64,000 bases of DNA from Serratia sp. FDAARGOS_506 (GTDB lineage: Bacteria; Pseudomonadota; Gammaproteobacteria; Enterobacterales; Enterobacteriaceae): NCBI RefSeq assembly GCF_003812745.1, contig NZ_CP033831.1:3472001-3536000 (forward strand). The letters run 5' to 3'. Both the position numbers and the translations under genes were made by a program. A model generated the notes under the pieces. It did not search any database, was not told the origin of the DNA, and saw nothing but the letters and a program-made list of their open reading frames with translations. Below are positions 17,282 to 25,372 of this stretch, piece by piece; the first letter of the stretch is position 1; every line of letters starts with the position of its first letter.

Positions 17282-17926
17282 ATGAGCCTGGCGCTGAAGG
17301 GTGAGAAGATCGCGCGTAACCGCTTTACCGGCGAAAAAATTGAAAACGGCAGCTTTATGCTATGTGATTTTTCGGGCGCCGATCTGACCGGCACCGAATT
17401 CATCGGCTGTCAATTTTACGATCGCGACAGCCGCCAGGGCGGTAACTTCAGCCGCGCGATCCTGAAAGACGCGAGTTTTAGAAGCTGCGATTTGTCGATG
17501 GCCGATTTCCGCAACGTTGATGCATTGGGGTTGGAGATCCGTGAATGTCGCGCGCAGGGAGCAGATTTTCGCGGCGCCAGCTTTATGAATATGATCACCA
17601 GCCGCACCTGGTTTTGCAGCGCCTATATCACCAAGAGCAACCTGAGCTACGCCAATTTTGCCAAAGTGGTGTTGGAGAAATGCGAGCTGTGGGAAAACCG
17701 TTGGCACGGCGCGCAGGTACTCGGTGCCAGCTTCAGCGGCTCGGATCTTTCCGGCGGCGAATTCTCCGGTTTCGACTGGCGTGCCGCCGATGTCACTCAG
17801 TGCGATCTGAGCAACGCGGAACTGGGCGAGTTGGATTTGCGCACCACCGATCTGCAGGGCGTTAAAATGGACAGTCACCAGGCCGCTCAACTGCTGGAGC
17901 GGCTGGGGATCGCGATTATCGGCTGA
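17282..17926 (+). CDS. qnr: Pentapeptide-repeat quinolone resistance protein, SmaQnr type
   Basis: 214 residues, the exact length of QnrB proteins, and very similar to them by recall throughout: ALKGEKIARNRFTGEKIEN, GADLTGTEFIGCQFYDR, RAQGADFRGASFMNMIT, SYANFAKVVLEKCELWENRW and LERLGIAIIG. The body is a run of A(D/N)LXX pentapeptides forming a right-handed beta helix, with the loop insertions typical of Qnr. It binds DNA gyrase and topoisomerase IV and shields them from quinolones. S. marcescens carries such a gene (SmaQnr) in its chromosome and is thought to be the source of some qnrB alleles. The start has no strong Shine-Dalgarno. The 3' end overlaps a LysE gene on the other strand by 11 bp. 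Confidence 0.95.
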   Translation: MSLALKGEKIARNRFTGEKIENGSFMLCDFSGADLTGTEFIGCQFYDRDSRQGGNFSRAILKDASFRSCDLSMADFRNVDALGLEIRECRAQGADFRGASFMNMITSRTWFCSAYITKSNLSYANFAKVVLEKCELWENRWHGAQVLGASFSGSDLSGGEFSGFDWRAADVTQCDLSNAELGELDLRTTDLQGVKMDSHQAAQLLERLGIAIIG

Positions 17927-18539
17927 GGAGCTGCCTGATGCCCAGACTGATGATCAGCACGCCGCAGGCGCGATCGATCCAGGCCTTACTGCGTCGGTAG
18001 GCGTTGGCGATCGGCGCGTGAGACAGCACCAGCGCCACCAAGCCATACCACAGGCTGGCGACTACCGCGACCTCCAGCAGCATGGCGGCGAAGGTGGGCA
18101 TGGAGACATGGGAAGGCGCCGCAGATGAAAACACAGCGGCGTAAAAAGCGACGGATTTGGGGTTGGCGATGTTGGTGGCGACCCCCTGCAAGAATGCCGA
18201 TCTGAAGCTGGAGTTCACCCCACTCGCCGCGCCGATAACGCCTGAGCCGGGCGCGGCATGGGCGATCAGCCGATAACCGAACCAAATCAAATAACCTGCG
18301 CCGGCCACTTTTACCGCCAGCGCCAGCCAAGGGAACAGGGCGAAAATCATGCCGACGCCGAGCAGGGCACTGCTCGCCCAGAACAGGTTGACTAAGACAA
18401 TACCCGCCACCAGAGCGAAAGCCTCGCCGCGGCGCGCAGAAACGGCTTTGTGTGCAACGGCGACAAAGTTGGGGCCGGGGATCACCACACCGACAATATA
18501 CACGGTGAAGACGGCGAGCACGGCTGGCATATCGATCAT
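17916..18539 (-). CDS. LysE/RhtB family amino acid exporter
   Basis: 207 residues with six hydrophobic helices. The signature VIPGPNFVAVAHKAVSARRGEAFALVAGI (first 30-40 residues) and FLQGVATNIANPKSVAFYAAVF (middle) are characteristic of LysE/RhtB inner-membrane exporters of amino acids and homoserine lactone-like compounds. The substrate cannot be deduced. Start ATG 18539; an internal ATG at 18530 is possible. Convergent and overlapping with qnr. Confidence 0.9.
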   Translation of the reverse strand: MIDMPAVLAVFTVYIVGVVIPGPNFVAVAHKAVSARRGEAFALVAGIVLVNLFWASSALLGVGMIFALFPWLALAVKVAGAGYLIWFGYRLIAHAAPGSGVIGAASGVNSSFRSAFLQGVATNIANPKSVAFYAAVFSSAAPSHVSMPTFAAMLLEVAVVASLWYGLVALVLSHAPIANAYRRSKAWIDRACGVLIISLGIRQLLSR

Positions 18540-18740
18540 CGGTTAACTACCTGTAAGCCTGTAAGAAGGGGGAACCTAGTTCTATAATGAATCGCCGGTA
18601 TGATCCAGCGGGGCGAAAACTTTTTTACCAGGCCGTAGCGGCGGGTGCCAGCGGCCTTTTACGTCAATAAATTTATAAACCAAATGAATATAATTAAAAA
18701 TATACCTTGCTTAAATAATCTGGCTGTGTGTAAATAGCGT

Positions 18741-18918
18741 CATCGGTTTGTAGTACAGACCTTATGAAAGCAGTTTTAGTAAAGCAGTTCTCAGTATTAG
18801 CGATATCCCTCAGATACCTCTTCTTCCGCGAATTTTCTTCTCTAGTGCCCCATAAGTTTCCAATAAAAACAGACCTCTATCGCCGTATGGCGTCGCAAAA
18901 TATAAAGGAAATAGCGCT
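18741..18918 (+). promoter_or_regulatory. cspA-type 5' untranslated leader with cold box
   Basis: CGGTTTGTAGTACAGACC (18744-18761), followed by TTATGAAAGCAG, closely matches the start of the E. coli cspA mRNA including the cold box. About 160-180 bases of leader follow, ending in a CGCCGTATGGCG stem just before AAAGGAAA and the ATG. Such leaders refold at low temperature to favour translation. The transcription start near 18740 is inferred by alignment from memory. Confidence 0.75.
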
Positions 18919-19131
18919 ATGTCCAATAAAATGACTGGTTCGGTAAAATGGTTTGATGCAGGTAAAGGCTTTGGCTTTATCACCCCGGCAGACGGCAGCA
19001 AAGATGTATTCGTACATTTCTCTGCTATCCAGAGTAACGATTTCAAAACGCTGGATGAAGGCCAACAGGTTGAGTTCACTATCGAAAATGGCATGAAGGG
19101 TCCTTCTGCCGGCAACGTGGTCGCGTTATAA
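18919..19131 (+). CDS. Cold-shock protein, CspA family
   Basis: 70 residues, a single cold-shock domain. RNP1 is KGFGFITP and RNP2 is VFVHFSAIQ; the opening [16 protein letters not shown] and closing [10 protein letters not shown] are typical. CspA-family proteins bind single-stranded RNA and DNA and melt RNA structure in the cold. The long cspA-like leader suggests it is cold-inducible rather than a constitutive CspC/CspE type. AAAGGAAA is the ribosome binding site. Which member of the csp family it is cannot be fixed by reading alone. Confidence 0.95.
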   Translation: MSNKMTGSVKWFDAGKGFGFITPADGSKDVFVHFSAIQSNDFKTLDEGQQVEFTIENGMKGPSAGNVVAL

Positions 19132-19215
19132 TTTCCGGCCGAGGTTAGATTTCTTACGACAGCGATGAAGGTTTAAACCGGAGCAGTTAAGAAACGATAT
19201 CCTCAACCTGAATAA

Positions 19216-19240
19216 ACTCCGGGTTCGCCCGGAGTATTTA
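19216..19240 (+). terminator. Hairpin terminator after the csp gene
   Basis: ACTCCGGG-TTCG-CCCGGAGT, a perfect 8-bp stem with a stable UUCG loop, followed by ATTTAT. The T-run is weak but the stem is strong. Confidence 0.75.
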
Positions 19241-19245
19241 TCAAT

Positions 19246-19324
19246 ACGTCATTAGCTCAGCGGGAAGGTCGGCGGAAAAATTATTCGTTGTCGGACTGAG
19301 GTTCGATCTTTCGATGACGTTCCA
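19246..19324 (+). tRNA. Degenerate tRNA-like sequence (probable pseudo-tRNA)
   Basis: 79 bases that fold like a tRNA. The acceptor stem ACGTCAT (19246-19252) / ATGACGT (19314-19320) is perfect and is followed by T and CCA (19322-19324). TA and GCTCAGCGGGA fit the start of a D-arm, and GGTTCGATC (19300-19308) fits the T-arm and loop. The D-stem has about 3 pairs, the anticodon stem only about 3 of 5, and the T-stem relies on G-T pairs. The loop position would give anticodon TAT. I therefore think it is a decayed tRNA, not a working one. A CCAATAAT/ATTATTGG hairpin (19322-19342) directly follows. Confidence 0.4.
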
Positions 19325-19500
19325 ATAATTAATGATTATTGGCAACAGAAAAATAGATTGCCGCATAAATAATAATGTCGCTTTTCAGTCTGTTTTTCTG
19401 TTGTGAAAAAGTTGTGCTTAAGCTGCGTAATGTTGGAGTGTGGGATGGACGCTTACGCCATAACATGACAGCCGGGAAAGTCACCGGCACACGATTAATA

Positions 19501-19526
19501 ACCCCGGCCTTGGCCGGGGTTTTTTG
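19501..19526 (+). terminator. Terminator hairpin before the YcaC-like gene's 3' end
   Basis: ACCCCGGCC-TT-GGCCGGGGT followed by TTTTTT on the plus strand. It faces transcription coming from the csp/tRNA-like side, and its stem may also serve the convergent hydrolase gene. The 170 bases between the tRNA-like element and this hairpin hold no recognisable gene. Confidence 0.85.
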
Positions 19527-19537
19527 TGGCCGCGATC

Positions 19538-20215
19538 TCAGCGCTGCGAGTCCAGCAGTTCGTTGTTTTTCACCACGTCCTGCGCCTTGAGGTAGCTTTC
19601 GATCAGCAGCTGGTAGGCCGGGAAGATTTTAGTGTAGACCTCGGCCCACTGCTGGGCGTCGGCACGGTTCCAGCTGCCCTGCAGCTCGGAGGCCACGCCG
19701 GCGGTGTCGATCGGCACCACGCCGGCCTGTACCACGCGCGCCAGGGTGATTTCCTGCGCCATTTTAGAGTAAGTGCCGGAGGCGTCGATCACCGCGAACA
19801 CTTTATAGCCTTCGGCCACCGCACTGATGGACGGGAAGGCCATGCAGACGCTGGTGATGGTGCCGGCGATGATCAGGGTTTTGCGGCCGGTCGCTTTGAC
19901 CGCCGCTACGAAGTCCGGGTTGTCCCAGGCGTTGATTTCCCCTTTACGGGCGACGTATTGCGCGTGCGGCGCATTCTGGTGAATTTCCGGGATCAGCGGG
20001 CCGTTCGGGCCCTGTGGCACCGAGGCGGTGGTGATCACCGGCAGTTTGCTGAGGGTGGCGATGCTGGCCAGGGCAGCGGCGCGGGCGCGCAGTTCGGTCA
20101 TCGGCATGTCGGCGACGGTCTGGAACAGGCCGCTCTGGTGGTCGATCAGGAGCATGACCGCGTCATTGGCATCAATAACAGGACGCTGGCCGTTGAAGTT
20201 GGCTGGAGTGCTCAT
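19538..20215 (-). CDS. Isochorismatase-family hydrolase, YcaC-like
   Basis: 225 residues from ATG 20215; longer upstream frames are not supported. Cysteine-hydrolase fold with [14 protein letters not shown] (catalytic Asp), the segment [26 protein letters not shown] and [12 protein letters not shown] carrying the nucleophile Cys. These match E. coli YcaC, an octameric hydrolase of unknown substrate. The C-terminus is somewhat longer than in YcaC. The promoter region it shares with the divergent UspA-like gene contains two clear palindromes. Confidence 0.88.
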   Translation of the reverse strand: MSTPANFNGQRPVIDANDAVMLLIDHQSGLFQTVADMPMTELRARAAALASIATLSKLPVITTASVPQGPNGPLIPEIHQNAPHAQYVARKGEINAWDNPDFVAAVKATGRKTLIIAGTITSVCMAFPSISAVAEGYKVFAVIDASGTYSKMAQEITLARVVQAGVVPIDTAGVASELQGSWNRADAQQWAEVYTKIFPAYQLLIESYLKAQDVVKNNELLDSQR

Positions 20216-20287
20216 GGTGTTTTCCTTTTCTCGTCGTGAGGTCAGTGGGTATCTTCTTTGATTGATAAGGCTGAAACTCAGCACTTG

Positions 20288-20361
20288 CCTACAGTGTAGG
20301 GAGAGGAGAAAAATCCGGTAGAGCCTAAACTCGGGATGCATCGTTCCATAAATGGAACGAT
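20288..20361. promoter_or_regulatory. Two palindromes in the divergent hydrolase/usp promoter region
   Basis: CCTACA-G-TGTAGG (20288-20300) and ATCGTTCCAT-AA-ATGGAACGAT (20340-20361), the latter a perfect 10-bp repeat with two-base centre. Both lie upstream of the hydrolase start. They look like operators for dimeric regulators, but no regulator gene is adjacent. Confidence 0.55.
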
Positions 20362-20468
20362 TTTGACGCAGGCAAGCGGCTCGACGCTGGGCTAAACTTA
20401 AAGTGCGTGAGAAACATGCGGCAAGGAGCGCCATCCTGTTTACGGATCTGACGAGGAGGGTCGCCATC

Positions 20469-20897
20469 ATGACTTACCGGCATATCGTTGTCGCCACGGA
20501 TCTCAGCGAAGACGCCGAGTTCCTGCTGGGCAAGGGCGCCAGTCTGGCCGCCGCGCTCAAGGCCAAACTTTCCCTGATCTATATCGACATTCATCGCGCC
20601 GGTTATTACGTCGATTTGGGCGTGGGAGATTACAACTACACCGATCGCACCTTTTCGGAGCGGGTGAAGAATATGCTCAATGCGATCAAAGGACAGTCAT
20701 CCTATCCGGTCGAAGAGGTGATCGTCAGCCGCGGCGCGTTGACGGAGGAACTGAACCGGGTGGCGAAGGAGAAAGGGTTCGATCTGGTGATTTTCGGTCA
20801 TCACCACGATGTCTGGAGCCGGCTGGTTTCTTCGGCGCGCCAGGCGATCAACGACCTGAACGTCGATCTGTTGGTGATCCCCATCGAGAAAAAATAG
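20469..20897 (+). CDS. Universal stress protein, UspA-like
   Basis: 142 residues from ATG 20469 with GAGGAGGG about 8 bp upstream. Single Usp domain: [21 protein letters not shown] at the start, VNPI-like end [11 protein letters not shown], and [20 protein letters not shown], which parallels the corresponding part of E. coli UspA. Cytoplasmic stress protein. Divergent from the YcaC-like gene, so the two may be co-regulated. UspA, UspC and UspD are alike in this region, so no symbol is given. Confidence 0.85.
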   Translation: MTYRHIVVATDLSEDAEFLLGKGASLAAALKAKLSLIYIDIHRAGYYVDLGVGDYNYTDRTFSERVKNMLNAIKGQSSYPVEEVIVSRGALTEELNRVAKEKGFDLVIFGHHHDVWSRLVSSARQAINDLNVDLLVIPIEKK

Positions 20898-21211
20898 TCG
20901 CGGCCGCCTGCGTACGGCTGCCTTTTTCATTCACATCCCTTATCTCTGGGCGGCCATAACCGCACACCTGCAATAGTCCCGCCTACTGACAATCCGCCAG
21001 GCAAATAGTGACTCGCCGTAATTTTATTTTTTCCATCAATATGTTGGCCAAAATCCGATAAAGGTTAATCCAGCGCATTGAAATCACTGACATACCTCCT
21101 TTTGGTTAATAAACCGCACGTTTTGACTGGCTCTCAGGTGAGGGGCGTCTTATCCTCGGAGTAATGAGATTTGTATGACTTATATAAATACGTTCACATG
21201 GAGGAGGTCTC

Positions 21212-21967
21212 ATGCGTTTTGACAATAAAGTCGTGGTTATCACCGGTGCGGGTAATGGCATGGGGGAAGCGGCTGCGCGGCGTTTCTCCGCCGAGGGCGC
21301 CATCGTGGTGCTGGCTGACTGGGCTAAAGAAGCGGTAGATAAGGTTGCCGCTTCGCTGCCGAAGGGGCGAGCGATGGCGGTACACATCGACGTGTCCGAT
21401 CACGTCGCGGTTGAAAAAATGATGAACGAGGTGGCGGAAAAACTGGGCCGCATCGACGTCTTGCTGAACAACGCCGGCGTGCACGTGGCGGGCAGCGTGC
21501 TGGAAACCAGCATCGATGACTGGCGTCGCATCGCCGGGGTCGACATCGACGGCGTGGTGTTCTGTTCCAAATTCGCCTTGCCGCACCTGCTGAAGACCAA
21601 GGGTTGCATCGTCAATACTGCATCGGTGTCCGGCCTGGGCGGCGACTGGGGCGCGGCCTATTACTGCGCGGCGAAAGGCGCGGTGGTCAATCTGACGCGC
21701 GCCATGGCGCTGGATCACGGCGGTGACGGCGTGCGCATCAACTCGGTCTGCCCGAGCCTGGTGAAAACCAACATGACCAACGGTTGGCCACAGGAGATCC
21801 GCGACAAGTTCAATGAGCGCATCGCGCTGGGGCGCGCGGCGGAGCCGGAAGAAGTGGCTGCGGTGATGGCGTTCCTGGCCAGCGACGACGCCAGCTTTAT
21901 CAATGGCGCCAACATCCCGGTCGATGGCGGGGCGACCGCCTCGGACGGCCAACCGAAGATCGTTTAA
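21212..21967 (+). CDS. budC: meso-2,3-butanediol dehydrogenase (acetoin reductase)
   Basis: 251 residues, a classical short-chain dehydrogenase. Cofactor motif TGAGNGMG (11-18), NNAG (86-89), catalytic Ser138 in NTASVSG and Tyr151/Lys155 in YCAAK. The sequence agrees with my memory of the S. marcescens meso-2,3-butanediol dehydrogenase, which reduces acetoin with NADH in the butanediol fermentation. The ribosome binding site GGAGGAGGT is very strong. It stands apart from the budAB genes, as a single gene with its own promoter in the 300 bp upstream, which otherwise hold nothing I recognise. Confidence 0.93.
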   Translation: MRFDNKVVVITGAGNGMGEAAARRFSAEGAIVVLADWAKEAVDKVAASLPKGRAMAVHIDVSDHVAVEKMMNEVAEKLGRIDVLLNNAGVHVAGSVLETSIDDWRRIAGVDIDGVVFCSKFALPHLLKTKGCIVNTASVSGLGGDWGAAYYCAAKGAVVNLTRAMALDHGGDGVRINSVCPSLVKTNMTNGWPQEIRDKFNERIALGRAAEPEEVAAVMAFLASDDASFINGANIPVDGGATASDGQPKIV

Positions 21968-21978
21968 GCGTTAACGCA

Positions 21979-22008
21979 CAGGCCCGGTCAGGATGACCGG
22001 GCCTGCTG
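21979..22008. terminator. Terminator between budC and puuB
   Basis: CAGGCCCGGTCA-GGA-TGACCGGGCCTG, a perfect 12-bp stem followed by CTGTTTTA on the plus strand. It probably ends both convergent units. Confidence 0.85.
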
Positions 22009-22010
22009 TT

Positions 22011-23291
22011 TTAGACGCCGATGCGGTCGCGCAGCGTGTAGTAGGCCGCGCCGATGGCGGTGAACGGGATCTGCAGATTGCGCCCGCCGAAGAACGGCAG
22101 GTGCGGCAGCTTGGCGAAGGCGTCGAAGCGTTCGGCGTCGCCGCGCATCAGTTCGGCGATCAGCTTGCCCGCCAGATGGGTGCAGGTCACGCCGTGGCCG
22201 CTGTAGCCCTGCATGTAGTACACGTTATTCTCCAGCCGGCCGAACTGCGGCATGCGCGACAGCGTCAGCAGGAAGTTACCGGTCCAGCGATAGTCGATAC
22301 GCACGCCTTTCAGCTGCGGGAAGGTCTTCAGCAATTTTGGCCGAATCAGGTTATCGATGTCGTCCGGATCGCGCGCGCCGTACACCACGCCGCCGCCGTA
22401 CAGCAGGCGATGATCGGCGGTGATGCGGTAGTAATCCAGCAGGTAGTTACAGTCTTCCACGCAGTAGTTCTGCGGGATCAGCGCCTGCGCGATCTCCGGC
22501 GCCAGCGGCTCGGTGGTCACCACCTGAGTGCCGCATGGCATACTGCGCTTGGCCAGCCGCGGTTCCAGCTTATCGCCCAGATAGGCGTTGCCGGCGACGA
22601 TGACGAAACGCGCTTTCACCTGGCCGTTGGCGGTGCTGATGAGTGCCGGTTCGCCGTGGCGGATGTTCGTCACCGCCGATTGCTCGAAGATGCGTCCACC
22701 CTGCAGACGAATTGCCTCGGCCTCGCCCAGCGCCAGGTTGAGCGGATGGATGTGGCCGCCGCTGTGATCGAGTAGCGCGCCGACGTAGCGATCGCTGGCG
22801 ACCTCCTGACGTACCCGATCCGCATCCAGCAGCTCGAGCCGGGTATTGCCGTAACGCTCCCAGTTGCGCTTTTGCTCGATCAGCGCATGGAACTGCTTGT
22901 TGTTCAGTGCGGCGAAGATGCCGCCGGGGCGGTAATCGCAGTCGATGGCGTAGCGGCTGATGCGGCTGCGGATAATCTCCGCGCCTTCGAACATCATGCT
23001 GCCGAGCAGGCGGGCGCTTTCCGCGCCGTAGCGTTCTTCAATCACATCGATGTCGCGGCTGTAAGAGTTGACCAACTGGCCGCCGTTGCGGCCGCTGGCG
23101 CCGAAGCCGATACGCGCCGCTTCCAGCACGACCACGTTATAGCCGGCTTCCACCAGAAACAGCGCGGAGGAGAGGCCGGTATAGCCGCCGCCGATCACGC
23201 AGACGTCGCACTCGATCGATTCATTCAGTTGCGGATAGGGCTGATGTGCGTTGGCCGTGGCCGCATAGTAGCTTTTTACGTGTTCAGTCAT
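22011..23291 (-). CDS. puuB: Gamma-glutamylputrescine oxidoreductase PuuB
   Basis: 426 residues, the E. coli length. FAD-binding DAO-type fold: VCVIGGGYTGLSSALFLVEAG (about residues 30-50), GFGASGRNGGQLVNSYSRD and, near the end, YMQGYSGHGVTCTHLAGK. It oxidises gamma-glutamylputrescine to gamma-glutamyl-gamma-aminobutyraldehyde with release of ammonia and H2O2. It lies 11 bp downstream of puuC and is the last gene of the puuDRCB unit; puuE, which follows in E. coli, is missing. Confidence 0.97.
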   Translation of the reverse strand: MTEHVKSYYAATANAHQPYPQLNESIECDVCVIGGGYTGLSSALFLVEAGYNVVVLEAARIGFGASGRNGGQLVNSYSRDIDVIEERYGAESARLLGSMMFEGAEIIRSRISRYAIDCDYRPGGIFAALNNKQFHALIEQKRNWERYGNTRLELLDADRVRQEVASDRYVGALLDHSGGHIHPLNLALGEAEAIRLQGGRIFEQSAVTNIRHGEPALISTANGQVKARFVIVAGNAYLGDKLEPRLAKRSMPCGTQVVTTEPLAPEIAQALIPQNYCVEDCNYLLDYYRITADHRLLYGGGVVYGARDPDDIDNLIRPKLLKTFPQLKGVRIDYRWTGNFLLTLSRMPQFGRLENNVYYMQGYSGHGVTCTHLAGKLIAELMRGDAERFDAFAKLPHLPFFGGRNLQIPFTAIGAAYYTLRDRIGV

Positions 23292-23302
23292 GAGATAAGC
23301 CC

Positions 23303-24799
23303 TTATTCCAGCGAGATCCAGGTAGTTTTCAATTCGGTGAATTTGTCCAGCGCATGCAGCGACTTGTCGCGGCCGTTGCCGCTCTGCTTATAGCCGCCGA
23401 ACGGTACGGTCATGTCGCCGTCGTTGTAATTGTTGACGAACACCGTGCCGGCTTTCAGTTGGCGCGCCATGCGGTGCGCTCGGGCCAGATCGCGGGTCCA
23501 GACCGCGGCGCCGAGGCCGTAGTCGCTGTCGTTGGCCAGCTGGAGCGCCTGTTGCTCGTCGTCGAAGGTGGTTACCGCCAGCACTGGGCCGAAGATTTCA
23601 TCGCGCGCCACGCTCATGGCGTTGTTCACCTGGGTGAGGATAGTCGGCCCCAGGTAGCCGGCGTGGTCACCCTGCGGATGGTCGCGCCCGTCGAGGAACA
23701 GCTCGGCGCCTTGGCTCAGCCCACGATCGATATAGCCGGCCACTTTCTCGCAGTGGCCGCTGTCGATCAGCGTGCCCATCACCGTGTCGGGATCGAGCGG
23801 GTCGCCGGGAGCGAAGGCCGCCGCGTGTTTGCGCAGCGCCAGCAGGAACGCTTGCTCAATGCTCGCCTCGACCAGCAGGCGAGTGCCGGCGATGCACACT
23901 TGCCCCTGATTATAGAAGATGCCGGCGGCGGCGCTGCGGGCGGCCTGATCCAGATCCGGGCAGTCGGCGAAGACGATGTTGGCGCTCTTGCCGCCGGCCT
24001 CCAGCCAGACGCGTTTCATGTTCGACTCACCGGCGTAGATCATCAGCTGCTTCGCCACCAACGTGGAGCCGGTAAAGGTGAGGGCGTCGACGTCGCGGTG
24101 CAGCGCCAGCGCCTTGCCGGCGTCGTGGCCATAGCCGGGCACCACGTTCAGCACGCCGTCCGGCAGCCCGGCCTGCTGCGCCAGTTTGCCGAGCAGGATG
24201 GCACTCAGCGGCGATTTTTCGGAGGGTTTGAGTACCACGCTGTTGCCGGCGGCCAGCGCCGGACCGAGCTTCCAGCAGGCCAGCAGCAGCGGGAAGTTCC
24301 AGGGTACGATGGCGCCGACCACGCCGATCGGCTCGCGCTCGATCAGCGCCAGCGCATCGCGGCCGGTGGGGGCGATTTCGCCGTAGACCTTATCGATCGC
24401 TTCGGCGTACCAGCGGATGCAGCGGATGGCGCCCGGCACGTCGTCGCGCAGGCTGTGGCGAATCGGTTTGCCGGTGTCCAGCGTTTCCAGCAGCGCCAGT
24501 TCTTCGTGATGTTGATCCATCAGCTCGGCGAAGCGCAGCAGCGTGGCTTTGCGCTGCGCCGGGGCAGCTTGCGCCCAGTCGCCGCGCTCAAAGGCGCCGC
24601 GCGCCGCGCTGACCGCCCGATCGATGTCGGCGGCTTCGCCGCGTGCGACCTGCGCCAGCTCACGGCGGCCGGCGGGATCTTCCACGGCGAAACTTTTCCC
24701 CGCAGCGGCCGGCTGGTAGCGGCCGTCGATAAACAGTTGGTGCTCGATCTTCAGGGCCTGCGCCCGTTGTTGCCAATACTGCAAATGGTGAAAGTTCAT
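23303..24799 (-). CDS. puuC: Gamma-glutamyl-gamma-aminobutyraldehyde dehydrogenase PuuC
   Basis: 498 residues, NAD(P)-dependent aldehyde dehydrogenase. Motifs: PWNFPLLLACWKLGPALAAGN, the catalytic glutamate in WLEAGGKSANIVF, the catalytic cysteine in NQGQVCIAGTRL (near residue 303) and EIFGPVLAVTTF. It converts the aldehyde from PuuB to gamma-glutamyl-GABA. The N-terminus MNFHHLQYWQQRA matches E. coli PuuC. It is 15 bp downstream of puuR. Confidence 0.97.
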   Translation of the reverse strand: MNFHHLQYWQQRAQALKIEHQLFIDGRYQPAAAGKSFAVEDPAGRRELAQVARGEAADIDRAVSAARGAFERGDWAQAAPAQRKATLLRFAELMDQHHEELALLETLDTGKPIRHSLRDDVPGAIRCIRWYAEAIDKVYGEIAPTGRDALALIEREPIGVVGAIVPWNFPLLLACWKLGPALAAGNSVVLKPSEKSPLSAILLGKLAQQAGLPDGVLNVVPGYGHDAGKALALHRDVDALTFTGSTLVAKQLMIYAGESNMKRVWLEAGGKSANIVFADCPDLDQAARSAAAGIFYNQGQVCIAGTRLLVEASIEQAFLLALRKHAAAFAPGDPLDPDTVMGTLIDSGHCEKVAGYIDRGLSQGAELFLDGRDHPQGDHAGYLGPTILTQVNNAMSVARDEIFGPVLAVTTFDDEQQALQLANDSDYGLGAAVWTRDLARAHRMARQLKAGTVFVNNYNDGDMTVPFGGYKQSGNGRDKSLHALDKFTELKTTWISLE

Positions 24800-24814
24800 G
24801 CCTGGCTCCGTTGA

Positions 24815-25372
24815 TCAGAATGTCGTCGGCGTATGGGCGCTGATAATCCGGCAAATGCGCGCCGACGTGTTGCTGAAACTGTGGGGGATGCCGGTATTGA
24901 TGGCATAGCTCTGCCCGGCCAGCAGGTGATAGCTTTGGCCGTTGACCTGCAGCACCACTTCACCCTCCAGCAGCGTACCGATCTCTTCCCCCTGATGTTT
25001 GATGCGCTCGCCGGTGGTGGTGCCCGGCTCGTAGGTCTCTATCATCATCGCCAACGTGCGGTTCGGGTCGCCGTTGTGGATCAGCTTCATCGAAACGCCC
25101 TGGCTGCCGATTTCGATCAGATCGTCACTGCCTATCACGATTTGCGGCTCCGTCGGCTTTTCCGGCTCGGCGAAAAATGCCGACAGCGAAAGACCGTACA
25201 CCGTCAGCAGTTTTTGCAGTGTGCTGATGGCCGGGCTGACCTTGTCCTGCTCGATAGTGCTGATGGCGCTGTGGGTTAACCCAGACAGTTCGGCGACCCG
25301 GCGCTGCGACAACCCTAATTGTTGACGGATTTGCGACAGACGTTTTCCCGGTGCCAAGCTGACGTCGCTCAT
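24815..25372 (-). CDS. puuR: Transcriptional repressor of putrescine utilisation PuuR
   Basis: 185 residues from ATG 25372, matching E. coli PuuR. N-terminal XRE-type helix-turn-helix (KRLSQIRQQLGLSQRRVAEL and following, about residues 10-65) and a C-terminal cupin domain (about 105-180, with GEEIGTLLEGEVVLQVNG) that senses putrescine. The start codon overlaps the puuD stop by 4 bp, so translation is coupled. It represses the divergent puuA and puuD promoters; candidate operators lie between them. Confidence 0.96.
   Translation of the reverse strand: MSDVSLAPGKRLSQIRQQLGLSQRRVAELSGLTHSAISTIEQDKVSPAISTLQKLLTVYGLSLSAFFAEPEKPTEPQIVIGSDDLIEIGSQGVSMKLIHNGDPNRTLAMMIETYEPGTTTGERIKHQGEEIGTLLEGEVVLQVNGQSYHLLAGQSYAINTGIPHSFSNTSARICRIISAHTPTTF

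Noticed and set aside
23354-24814. 486-codon open frame opposite puuC
   Set aside because: Antisense shadow of a full-length, clearly functional aldehyde dehydrogenase gene.
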